Shown here: piece after piece, positions 50,441 through 61,667 of the stretch
Numbering within the stretch: position 1 is the stretch's first letter
How the letters are laid out: each line of letters opens with the position of its first letter
Origin: Diploscapter coronatus
Lineage: Eukaryota > Nematoda > Chromadorea > Rhabditida > Rhabditidae
Direction of reading: 5' to 3'
Length of the DNA: 64,000 bases
NCBI GenBank assembly: GCA_964036155.1
Contig: OZ038423.1
Location: 47,693,249-47,757,248 of the forward strand
Notes under the pieces: model-generated
Told to the model about the DNA's origin: nothing
What the model saw: the letters and a program-made list of their open reading frames with translations, nothing else
The model's database searches: none
Program-made: the position numbers and the translations under genes

Positions 50441-52756
50441 ATGTCGACTCCGCCCGAGGAGGACCTGACACATCCCCGCTGGGAGCTCATCGACCCCACA
50501 CCCGATGTGCACGCGCTCTTCAAGGAGTTCGACCGGAGGTGCTTTTACATGAATAAATTCCAAAAATTCACGATTTCGATCGAAATTTCACCGATTTTGC
50601 AAGTCTCCCTCGTTTTAAAAATATTTGGTTAGAATAGCTCTAAATTCGACAATAATGCCTTCTTTGTAATTTCTTTAAAAAAAAATCCAGATTCTTCAAT
50701 GAACGCCTCATCAACCAGTGCTACTTGACGTGGAGTCCTCGGATGACGACGTGAGTGGATTCTGAATTCGTGGTGTCTAATTGCCGTGTTTCTTTCAGAT
50801 GTGCGGGGATTTGCAAGTACGAGGGCACGAATCACTACGGAATGTGCACGATCTCGCTTTCGAAGCCCCTTCTGACTCTGAGGCCTCGTTCTGGTGAGAA
50901 TAAACCCTAAAAATCAAAAATTTTAAAGGAAATATACTGTAGCCTACAGTTATCCTCAGCCGTTCTTCTGAGAAAAGTCAACTTTCTTTTTTCAAAAAAA
51001 TATTACTTTCTATAAGTAATAAAGGGCACGGTTAATCGCAGTAATCCTCTAAAATCTCAGATCTCGTCGAAACTTTGCTGCACGAAATGATCCACGCGTA
51101 TCTGTTCATCACTGAGGGCTGCAGAAACCGGGATGGCGCTGACGGGCATGGACCGAGATTCCAGGAGCATATGTACAGGTATCAGAAAAATACCTGGAAT
51201 TTGAAAATCGAGAAATATTATCAAACTACTCGAAAACCAGACTCACTGAAAACTTGCTTATTTTCGAGTAAAAATGCCCACTTTTTACTACGTGTCGAAT
51301 GTTGGAGGGATAAGATTTCAAATTTGTATTCTTTTCAGAATCAACCGCACAGCGAACACCAACATCACCATCTACCATTCGTTCCACCAAGAAGTCGCAC
51401 ACTACAAGAGACACGTTTGGAGGTAGGAAAAACGTGGAGCAGCTTTGCAAAAATTTTAAATTCTGCAAAGTGTGGCAGGATTTTAACGAACAAATTTAGA
51501 TGTAACGGTCCATGCCGTGCTCGGGCTCCGTATTTCGGCTTCGTGCGTCGAGCGATGAATCGGGCCCCCGGAAGAAATGACCCCTGGTTCGCCAGCCATC
51601 AGGTTCGAGATTCTAAAATTTTTAAGCCCGACCTCGTTCTAAACAGTTTAAAACTGCGTCCCTACTTTAAAAATATGATTTTAGAGAACTTTATGCCTGA
51701 CCTCATTTTAGATCAAGCTTTTAAAGCTAAGGTTGTCTAAAAATATTCAGATTATGCATGTCGTGTGAATAAAAAAACTTGGAAGAAATAAATCTGATTT
51801 TTAAAAAGATTTTAATTCAGACCACCTGCCACGGAACCTTCGTGAAAATCAAGGAACCTGAGCTGAGTGGGAACAAGGCTGGAACCTCGGGAACCGGGAA
51901 GGGAGGAAATGCTGAAAAGAAACCCAGAAAGAGGCCCAACAAAGAGGTAGGATTTAAATTTTGTCTATTTAAAAAAATAAAACTTCAGGAAGTTCAAAAT
52001 TCTCCCTCGAAGAAGGTCAACAAGCCGCTCAACACGCTCGACAATTATTTCACTGGACAGAGGTCGAGGTATTTCTTTCAAAAAATAAAAAAAAAACTAG
52101 AAACCTCTACTCTAGCTATTTTAAAAATGAATACAATTTGTTAGTTATCCCTAGAAAAGGATAGCAATTAATTTTTAGCGGCTCAACTTCCGTTTCTGGA
52201 AGCGACGTGAACTTTGTGGGTGGAATGATGAATTCCGGGAGCATGGACATTAGTAATACGAAGATCTTCAATTCGGGCAACAGCAATATCAACTCAGTCG
52301 GAAGCGTAAACTTCAACAACGCTAAGAGCATGAATTCCGGAAACATCAATATTACGTCGCACGACGTCAGGAATAAGGTGGGGATTTTTAGACAACGTCA
52401 CTAATCAGAGCACGGTTTAAATTATAACATTACTCTAAATTTTGAATTTGATAACTTTTCTTTAAGGAATATATCAAAACTTATTCTTGGAAAACTACAG
52501 TAGTCTTTCGATAACTACAGCAATCCTGAAAAAATATGCAAATTCGACAGAAACGATAAAAATCTTGGAAAAATTACCGTAATCTTGAAATGTTCAGCTG
52601 CGCTCCGTCTGGGGAAATCAGATGACATCGACGTCCGAGCCGACGATCATCGAGTTGGATTCTGATTTCGACGGCGACAATGACGACATCGAAGTGATCA
52701 GGAGGGGAGGCCTGAGTCCGAGAACCATGCTCAGGAACGTCTGGGGCAACAAGTGA
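50441..52756 (+). CDS. dvc-1: SPRTN/DVC-1 DNA-protein crosslink metalloprotease
   Basis: Spliced length is about 373 residues. SPRTN is a DNA-activated metalloprotease that cleaves proteins crosslinked to DNA behind the replisome. The SprT domain is well conserved: CAGICKYEG, LSKPLLTLRPRSDLVETLLHEMIHAYLF (HEMIH near residue 92, zinc and catalytic Glu), the third zinc His in GHGPRFQEHMYRIN, and a zinc-binding region RCNGPCRARAPYFGFVRRAMNR with a later TTCHGT. The C-terminal part is low complexity. It has a PIP-like motif, LNTLDNYF, matching the human QNVLSNYF position though without the Gln, and Asn/Ser/Gly repeats (MNSGSMDISN, INSVGSVNFNN). A SUMO-interacting-type motif, TIIELDSDFD, follows. 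I see no C-terminal UBZ zinc finger. It is divergent from RFC2. Confidence 0.92.
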
Positions 52757-53579
52757 ATTTGACTACGGGTATTTGGGAATGGCGTTATGACTTTTTAAAA
52801 GGCGTCATTTTTCAGATGGCGTTATTTGTAAAGGTGCCACTTTTATTTGTCATAACGCCATTTCTTCATCTAAAATTCTGTAAATTCCCATTTTTGAGAC
52901 TAGAACTTTAGAACTGATTAGCTCTTTACCGGGTTGCCTATTCTTGTGATGATCAAGGCCTTGTATTTTATCTTGACAGAAATTTTTAAAAGGAACATTT
53001 TTAGGAATTTTTGAAAAGTAGCTTTTTTTAATTTTTATCAAACTGACATATTCTTGAACTCGGTTTTATGCAGACGTGTAGAATTTTTGAAAAGTGCGGG
53101 GCGATTGAGAAATTTAATTTTAGGCTCTGATCCCCTTTTTCCATGCTCACATTTGTCGAATTATTTTGGAACAATAGACATAGACCTCTTTTGAAAATAA
53201 TTGTTTATTTCTAGCGGACGGTTTGGAGTGGTGATGAAAAAACGGGGAAAACAATAAAGTTACTCTCCTGGAAAAATTTCAATTTACAAAAGACCTAGGT
53301 TTAATTTTCCAGGATAGTAAAAAATCAACAACTTACTAGATCAACAATCAATGATTTTGACGAGAATGAGAAAACGAGACAAATCAAATTCAAAGTTTCT
53401 GGATTTTTTCCCTGAAGCTTTGAAAAAATAAAAGGAATAAATTGGAGTCCTATCTAAATGGATTTCGAATACGAACCATGGATTTACGATATTTTTTACC
53501 TATTTCCTAATTTCTGAAGAAAATAATTTTATTAAAATTTGAAAGTCTGGCGGTTTGAGGCACTTCTCTGAATAATTTT
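52757..53579. other. Convergent intergenic region between SPRTN and TOM20
   Basis: AT-rich DNA of 823 bp containing both 3' untranslated regions. Short open frames here lack any recognisable content. I see no further feature. Confidence 0.5.
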
Positions 53580-55384
53580 TTATTCCAAGTCATCAACGTC
53601 TTCGATGAGACCTTCGGCCTGAAAAATATCAAATCTTAAAGCATAGACCCTAAAAATTCAGAAAACCGTATTGTGTATAATTTTGCAATTTTAAAAATCT
53701 CATTTAATGTTAAAGCATAGGCTTTCAAAACTCTTTAGTTCGCTTAGAACATAATTTTAATTAAAATTTCATCCTATGTTAAAGCATAGGCTCTTAAATT
53801 TTTAAAACCGTTGGAACATTTTCTTACCATCATGGGCGGACCATCTCCATTTGCGTTAGCGGCCTGCTGGAGCTCACCCTCGCCGACGCCGCTTCCGAAA
53901 ATCTGCTCCAGACGCTGAAAAATTGAAATTTAGATTTTTACCAAAAATGGTTGAATTTCTAATAAAAAAACTTTCATAAAATAAAATTGAAGTTATGCAA
54001 AATCCTACGTCAAGGGTGATTTAAACTCTTTATTTTTGCAAAAAAATAAGCATCTTATCCCCTGAGCCATTCCTACCTGTCTGGCGGTGGGGAGTTTCTC
54101 GACGACAGCAGCGAAGTGTTCGGGACTGAGCGTCTGCTGGAAGATCGCCAGCAGCTGCTGTGACTGGCCGCACAACAGGATCGAATTCGCGATGTGCTCA
54201 GCGCCCTCTTCCACGTTGCCTGCAAATTAGCCGTGCTCTTGAAAAATAAATACAAATTCATTGCTAACTTTTAAAGCAATAGTGTAGAGAACATTAGTAT
54301 CGCGCAACCCCGATTATATTTTCACAGGATGTGGAATCTGCTCCAACGTTAAAATTAAAAACAAGCAATAAAGTCAATAACAGAGGAAACGCACTTGGAT
54401 GGGGTGAAATGGAGAAAAGCGAAGTGTCCATTCACTGTTCATTACTTGTTTTCGATTTTAGCTTTGAAGCAAATTCCCCATCCGGTGAAAATATAATCGG
54501 GATTGGCGCTACCCTTTAAAATAAATAAAGTTTTTTTCTAAGATATTTTGACTAAAATCAGAGATGGAAATACAAATTGAGAGTTTATTCGAAATATCTA
54601 ATTTCTGTTCGAAACCTATATGATTTTTAGCAGTTTCTCATCAACCATTCCCAAATGAGAAAATTCCATTTTTATAACGAATTCTTTGAAACTTCTAATT
54701 TTAAAAACCATACCATTAGTCATCAACTCCTCTCCGAGTTGGACTTCCTGGAGGAAATAGGCCTGCATGGCGGCAGGGTCGTTCATATTCGTAGGCAGTC
54801 CTCCCTGGCCTCGCGCTCCCGCTCCGCTGCTACCCGCGCGAGCTTCAGCCTTAGCACGACGGTCTGAATGTTTTCTTTAATTTTTAGATAAATTTTAAAA
54901 TTTCAAAGATAGTTTTCGTGAAAAATTGCCGTTTTCGCTTGGAGTCTGGTGCCTATCAAAACAATTTCAAAATTTCGGGTAGAATATGTTAGAATCTTTT
55001 TCTTTTTTTCGGTAGATATTGTATTTCGATAATACGACTGCGCAGAGATTCTACTAAGCAAAAGTTCGCTTACATAAAAATAAAACATTTCTGTCATTGC
55101 CATTTGCACATTTATGTCTAATTCTACACAAACTCTTATTAGTTAAGATTTCTAAAATATTCCAACTTTTCTCCTACACGAGGATAAAATTATTCTCGCT
55201 AATTTCATGCTGAATACTTGGTTTTCCGTAAAAGAAGAATAAAAATCGTCTTACTAGCTCTAATTTTCTGTTTGTAGTCGGGGGCGGATCTCCTCTTGTA
55301 GTCGAAGTAGATGCAATAGCCAATGAACGCCGCCCCGACTCCCGCAGCGATCAGCACCTTGTTGCTCTCCATGCCCAACACCAT
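53580..55384 (-). CDS. tomm-20: TOM20 mitochondrial import receptor subunit
   Basis: Five exons give about 182 residues, typical for animal TOM20 plus a small extension. TOM20 sits in the mitochondrial outer membrane and binds presequences of imported proteins. The N-terminal anchor is KVLIAAGVGAAFIGYCIYFDYKRR. A charged linker (RANRRAKAEARAG) and a Gly-rich stretch follow. The receptor domain has YFLQEVQLGEEL, the TPR-like VEEGAEHIANSILLCGQSQQ and FQQTLSPEHFAAVVEKLP. The acidic C-terminus ends EDVDDLE. The preferred start is MVLGMESNKV; an inner Met at residue 5 also precedes the anchor. The gene lies on the same strand as, and 1.2 kb downstream of, the SR protein gene. Confidence 0.93.
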
Positions 55385-56561
55385 TTTTCCTGAAATATAA
55401 AAAATATATTTTTAATCCCTCCCACTTTTTGTAAAAGATACCCTTAAAAGCCCGGATTTTCTATTGAATTGACCCTGTTAATTTACGAGTTCACCATGAA
55501 CATCATTTGTAAAATTCCGAAAATTTCAAGCTAAAGAGCGAAGGTAAAGAAATGAGCTGGGAAATTTTACAAGATATCCTATCGAAAAATTCGATTCTTT
55601 TAGTCTAGTGAAAAAATTCAAAAATAATGTTTTGAGAGGTTCAAACTCAAAGTTAGTGTCAAAAATTGAACAGTTTGTTTTCCAGAACAACTTTATTCGA
55701 GTACAGTGAAATTAACTTGAAGGGGGTGGACCTAAATTTAAAGGGAGGAATAGGATTAAACTTAAAATAATAGAGATCGTGGTTATGTTTTACCGCTTAA
55801 AATGTCTTAAAACAAAAATAATAACTCAAAAATAACACAATCAACAGAACGGCTTACTAAAAAATCAAGGTTCCTTTCGTAATGGAAGATTCGAAGGAAA
55901 TTCAAAATAAAATTAAATAAAGTGCGCTCAGAAAATCTGGAACACATTGAAAACACAGAATTCAACTCAAAAATCAAAGATTAAAAATATCTGGTCTTAA
56001 TTTTTTTTAAATAACTCATTCGAATGTTAGAGTATAGCATTCGTTTCAAAATGGATGAAATTGAACAATAAGTATTAGAAAAAGGTGTAATTTTTTGGGT
56101 TTTAAAAATATTTTTAAGGGGGAAGAGGAAGTAATTTAGAAACCGCATGATAGATGACAGGAGACGTGATGAAATAATATGGGAAATGGTGATTAGGTTG
56201 ACCCTTCCCTACATTATTTTGTCTACACTCCATTGTCTCCGAGATGAGTCCTTGCGTTGAAAGGAGAGACGCGTATCCGCGAGCGCGACGCATCGGTCTC
56301 TTCTGGGGGAATAAGAGAGGACAGAGTGCCGAGACGCAGAGGCAATGGTTAAGCTCACGAGTACCCCTTCTTCCTCGCTTTTTAAAGGTAGGTTTATCTC
56401 TGAGACAATGGAGTGTATGCGCATCTTGCAGAAATATCACGCGGTTTCTAATAGCAAGGGAAATAGGGAATACTTATTGTATATGAACTGATGAGGATTG
56501 TATTGGGGATTGTAGATGAACGAGGAATAAGTCGGAAAATTCTTGGGTGATCATCTCCAAT
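55385..56561. other. Intergenic region with a foldback element
   Basis: AT-rich DNA of 1.2 kb between the SR protein gene and TOM20. The only distinct structure is the inverted-repeat unit at 56221-56420. Overlapping open frames inside that unit on both strands are explained by its foldback sequence. Confidence 0.5.
56221..56420. repeat. Foldback (MITE-like) element, about 200 bp
   Basis: Arms at 56222-56246 and 56396-56420 pair at roughly 22 of 25 positions, sharing the core TACACTCCATTGTCTC. The interior is GC-richer than its surroundings. No target duplication is obvious. Confidence 0.65.
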
Positions 56562-59500
56562 TTAATCCTTGTGATCTCCATTTTGGGCGGGCGAGGCCGA
56601 GCGATCAGACCTGGAAAATGTCTCATTAATTTTTGCAGAAATTTGACAATTCAATAATTTCGACAAATTTTTACCTTAAATTTTTTTTTTAAATCTTCCA
56701 TCAAATGACTAAAATAATTTTCGCAAAACTCGAATCAGGTATATTGTTGCAAAACTGTAATTCATCCCGCTGCCACTACACTACATTTGCATTTTTCAAA
56801 ACCAAATCAATTTGATCACCGACTTATCGCGGCTGACAGAGCGCGATGCAGAACGGGAACGGTCCGCCTCCTTCTTGGGCGACGCGGAGCGAGAGCGATC
56901 CTTGGACATCGAGCGAGAACGCGAACGCGATGCCGAGCGGCTGAAAATTGAGAGATTACGGTTTTTATTATTATTTTTATTTTATTTCTAGAAGAAAAAC
57001 TAACTTTGTATTTGGTTAGTATTCGGGTAAATTTCGCAAGTTTTGTCCTAGAGCAACAAAGAAATCAAATAAAGATTTTCGTTAGTACTCTTGGAAAAGT
57101 CAAAAACATCCTTCAAAGAAGATGAGTTCTTTGAGAGAATAAACCAATTCAAAATTAACTAAAAGGGGTACGTTCAGAAGATTAAAAGAATCAAAATGAA
57201 TAATATGTACAATTCATTTTAGATGATTGTGGACAAACATTCAAAGAAAAGATGCTGAAACATAGATTTTAGAAAATCACAAGAAACGCTACAAATCTTT
57301 CACAACCACAGCCTTATGGACTCTATGCCTTCCGTGTCCCGTGATTACGCTCGAAGAAAAGATGCCTGCGAAAGTGGAGAGAAAATGGATGATCGTTCAA
57401 GATGTGAATGCATGAAAACGAGAAATTATCTCGCTCAATTGTCAAATCTGCGCAATTGCAGGAAGATGCACAACGGTGCAGCAATGTTGTAGATGGACAG
57501 GTTAGATCCTAACCATAAAGAACATAAGGCCGTGCGACGTTTCTTTACCTTTTTCGGAGAATATTTGAAAGATGAAAGAAACTCGTCTCTACCTCTTATT
57601 ACGGCCTGAGCGAGAGCGACTGCGACTGCGCGATCTGGAGCGCGAGCGAGACGGGAACGAGCCGCTGAGAAGAAACACAGCGATAAAATGCCTATCTCTC
57701 ATTTTCCGTTCGATTTTTCCTATCCTATCATTTTCACCTACTTTTTCTTTCACTTTTGAAATTTTTCCTAACCTCAATTTCATTTTCTTCATTAAACTAT
57801 TTTCTCCATATCTTAATATTTCAGTTCTCTTGTCTACTCACAATTTTCCTTTTTCAAAAAATGGAAAGTTCCGATCTCTCAAGATTTTCACGAGATGATA
57901 GATGAAGGTAAAGATTTAGTAGTTAGTCTCGAAGCGCTTATTCAAACTCAAAAGGGCTACCGTAACTAAAAAAACTCATGGATTACTGTAGTTAGTAGCC
58001 TTTATCTTTCTCTTCTTACCTTCTGGATCTCTTTCTGTCTCTGCTTCTGGATCTGGACCTGGATCTGGATCTCGAAGATCCCTTCTCCGAGTCGTCGACC
58101 AGCTTGATCTTCCTGAATATGAAATTTGTATTTTTGAAAAGGTCCGTTTTTAAAAGGATAGCCTCTTGAATTTTTGAAATCTCGCACCTGCCATTCAACT
58201 CCTCCCCCTGCAGTTTGTCCATGCAACGCTCGAGATCGCGGCGAGACGCGAAGCAGATGATTCTGGAAAAAATTTTCTATAGAAAGGCAGGATTAAAAAA
58301 TGTTTATTTTTTCAACTTACGCCTCATTCTGCTCCTTCTTGTGCGCGTCCGCGTACGTCACTTCGCATCCCGCTTTGCGCACGACGTCTTTCAGATCCTG
58401 AAGCGAAAAGATACAGTAGTCTTTGTTCTTTCTTTTTCACTCCAAAAACATTTTCCCTAATTTTTTAGCATTTGAAAGGTTTTTTGTAAAAGTTCCAAGA
58501 CTTCTTTTGGTAAATAGGAAAGTATTTTACTATTGTTAGCTTCATTTTTAGAACACCTTTCAAATACTCCTTACCATGTTTTTCCCTCTATTTCTCTATC
58601 TCACTTTTCTACCTGTTCTATAAACGAGGTCTGATTGTCACTACGTCATAACGTCACATCGACCGATGGGCGTGGCCAAACCAACGCTCCTCCCTCTTTG
58701 CAACTAGCGCGCACGATTTTCGCCCTCAGATTTTCGAGCTCAATGATGTACGTGGGTGGGGCCTCTCGGGACGTCGTAGGGAAGGAAGAAAATTTGAAAA
58801 GCGAAGAAAAGAAATGTGAAAGAAGGGCCAAAAGGAGGAGGGGAAGATAAGAAGAAAATATTGAGACAATCAGGAAAGTAGTCGTCCCAAGACCACGCGG
58901 GATACGGTGGAACAGCGTGGGCCGGCCCAACTTTTCTCAACGGAGCACGAAAAACGCGTCGTTCACAAAACGCACACCAAGAGAGAGGCCTCGAGAGAAA
59001 CGATCAACGAGAACGAGCGGACGCCCTCACACGGCCCCGATCGACTTTAAAATTTCGAAAATTACAGAAAATATCGATTTTTCAAAATTATTCATTTCTT
59101 TCATGTTTAACGAACCTGCCAAGAGACGCGAGTCGACAGGTTCTCAACCACAATGCGGTGACGAGTCTGCATCGGGGGACCATATCTGGAAATTTGTCGT
59201 CTTTTTAGTTTTTTGTTTTGAAGAAGGGGATCCAAAAGTAATTTCAGAGCTGATTCAGGAGTACGAAATAGATGAAACATATTCCCAAAATAAACCAAGT
59301 CAAATATTCTGAAAGTAAGAGCCCGCCTTCTTAGAGTCAGAATACTCTGACCTGCTTTTAAGTTGTACAATGAGAATACCCCTCTAGAACCCTCGCTTCT
59401 TTCTATCTGGGAGTATTTCTGGTAATTTTCTTAAACCTGTTATATTTACCTGTCGCCTCTTCTGGGAGGACCGCCGTATCTGTCGTCGGATCTACCGCCG

Positions 59501-60167
59501 CCGCCGCCACCCCCGCCGCCTCTGCCCCTGGGACCTCGCTTCGAGAACTCCAAAGTGACCCTCTCGCCGGCCAACTCCTTCCCATTCAGATCGTACACCG
59601 CGTCGTCCGCGTCGCGAGGGTCGTCGAATTCCTGGATAATGTTATTTTTAATTATGTTTCACAAGTCCTCAAATGTAAAACAGTTTGAAGAAAAGATAGC
59701 TGCCTAACTTCTCCGCATAACATTGTAAAGATTGTGTTTTAAGATTTCTCAAACTACAACTGATTTGAAGGATTGATTTTTCGGGGGTTTCCAGTATTTT
59801 TATCTCAGATTTTTTCCCTTAAAAAATTTCAAATAAGTTACAAAGTTTCACAAGTTCAGTTTCCAAGAGCGCTATTAAAGCCACCTTTCGAAAACCCTGA
59901 TATAGAAAAGGGGTCTTTTCTAGCCACGAATGTTCTCAAAAACATTTCTGAAATGTTTAGAAATGTTTAAAAATTTCAAAAATCTAATAATTTTGTAAAT
60001 GTGTTAATAGGGTTGTTCGGATTTTTCATTCGAATTTTGCTAACCACGAATCCGAATCCGTTCTTCAGGACGATGTCACGAATGCGGCCGTAGCCGCGGA
60101 AGAAGTGCTCGATGTCTCTCTCCGAGGCTCTGCTCGACAGACGACCCACGTAGATGCGCGCTGACAT
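56562..60167 (-). CDS. rsp-2: SR-family splicing factor with two RRMs (SRSF4/5/6 type)
   Basis: The protein is about 290 residues. It should bind exonic enhancers and promote spliceosome assembly in the nucleus. RRM1 opens MSARIYVGRLSSRASERDIEHFF, with the RNP1-like NGFGFVEFDD. The linker is GRGGGGGGGGRS. RRM2 (RHRIVVENLSTRVSWQDLKDV) carries the SWQDLKD signature of the second RRM of SR proteins. It then has an RS domain spread over several exons (SRSRSRSRSRSRD, SRSRSRSRSRSRSG, SASRSRSRSMSKDRSRSASP), and ends SVSRDKSDRSASPAQNGDHKD. The last exon begins after TTTTCCAG and stops at 56562-56564. Nematode orthologues are named rsp; which rsp number applies is uncertain. The exact form of the RS-domain exons, which splice alternatively in this family, is tentative. 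The gene is divergent from PGS1. Confidence 0.88.
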
Positions 60168-61667
60168 TGGGTTGGGGAGGCTAGAAATTAGAAAAATTTG
60201 AAGGAATTATTGAAAAAATTGCCTTCTAGAATTCCCATTCAGAGTGACCCACTCGATCTGGAGATCCTTACTCGCTATGAAAAAAGCCCGATAAATCCAT
60301 ATAGGGGGACATCAGATATATCAAAAATCTGGTATCAACTGACAGGGCAGATTCTGGGTAGGCTAACGGCCACCCTATCATCCCCTAACCCCAACTCCTT
60401 TATCAGGCCTTTCCATAGCGAGTGGGAATTCCAGATCGCCTTGAAAAGCAAAGTCAAGAAATTGCGGAATGGAAACATTTTCGGATATAAATGAGACGAT
60501 TTTAGAAAAAAAAGCTGAAAACAAGAAACTTTGGAGGATTTTTAGTTTCGAAATTGAATATTTGCATCATAGTGAACACCTCGAAAAAATAGATTATTTC
60601 TTAGAGAATTTAGAAATTTCTACAGAGAAAGTGGTTTAGTGAAAGTGTAGATAGTTTTAGGAAAAAAGTTTCAAGAAAAAAGAACTTTTCCGAAAAATAA
60701 ATGGAGCGAAAAGTCATCAAAAACTCGAATAAAATTTTCTCAAGAACAAGGAGAAAATTTCAAAATTCGATCGGGAATCAACTCCCCGTCAATTGGGGAA
60801 TTATCTGGGGGTGATTAACGAGTTAATTACTCCAATTATATCGACTAATTATTGGGAAAATCGATAGAAAATAGGACGAATAACAACCTTTCAAACGCGA
60901 TTCCCCGCTAACAGTGAAGAAAGGGAGTGTAGCGTCGAAGGGTCAGAGACGCAGAGTTTTTTGGGCGGAGAGTAACATTATGAATAGAGCGTAAATCCTG
61001 TTCATTAGTCGAGGACAAAGTCATAAAGTGATTTTTCGTCAAAATTTCCAAAAAAACTTCTAGAAACTTTGCGAAGCTATTTTTCCTGATTTTTCTTTTC
61101 CCACTATTAGATATGAGCCTAGGGTACATTTTTGCTTCAGGAACATGCTTCCGAAACCTGACCTGAGCCGGTCAAAACGTACAATGAAAATTTCAAACCC
61201 CTCGTTTTCGCTTGACACACGCATCAGGCAGAATGTATATTCGATTTTTCTGTTTCTTTAAAAAATCATCAAATTCAGCACCAACTTTTCGGAATCGAGA
61301 ATATTGTACCACTTTAAAACTCGAATTCATAAAAACTAATCCCCTAATTTAAAATTCGTCTGATGTAACACTCCATAAAATTATTCAGTCAGGTCATTTT
61401 TGAAGTCTGTTTCAAACATATTATATAAAAGCCGAGGAGGAATTTCAAATGTTTTATTATCGGAAATTTTCCAAACCTACTCCCAAAGCTTTTTTTTCGG
61501 AAACCCTCAACTCACAAATTTTCTGGTTGCTCGAACTGGAATTTCGGAATTTCTTTATGACATTTTCCGAAAGTGTTCCTTTCAAGATTTTTTATTCAGG
61601 AAAATTCTCTCTTAAAGTTTTTTTTTCAGAAAACGCTCGCCTCAAAAATTTTCTGGATGGTCCAAAA
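60168..61667. other. Divergent intergenic region between SR protein and PGS1
   Basis: This 1.5 kb interval holds both promoters. A foldback element lies at 60254-60438. The open frame from 61449 continues into the PGS1 first exon frame (ENARLKNFLDGPKMEY), so part of 61449-61667 could encode a mitochondrial presequence. A TTTTTTCAG acceptor ending at 61629 argues that the mature exon begins there instead. Confidence 0.5.
60254..60438. repeat. Foldback (MITE-like) element upstream of the SR gene
   Basis: Termini CGATCTGG (60254-60261) and CCAGATCG (60431-60438) are exact inverted copies. The arms continue imperfectly inward, sharing ACTCGCTATG and the CCGATAAA/TTTATCAGG region, for about 40 bp each. 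The unit is ~185 bp. An open frame that crosses it is produced by the element and is not a gene. Confidence 0.65.

Noticed and set aside
56114..56486. Overlapping open frames on both strands
   Set aside because: They coincide with the inverted-repeat unit at 56221-56420, with no splice or start context.
58635..59312. Open frames on both strands inside an SR gene intron
   Set aside because: The interval lies between the SWQ and DLKD exons and the frames lack motifs. A regulated poison exon is possible but I could not define one.
60198..60494. 98-codon open frame near the SR gene start
   Set aside because: It spans a foldback element and reads through its arms; composition and context do not suit a gene.
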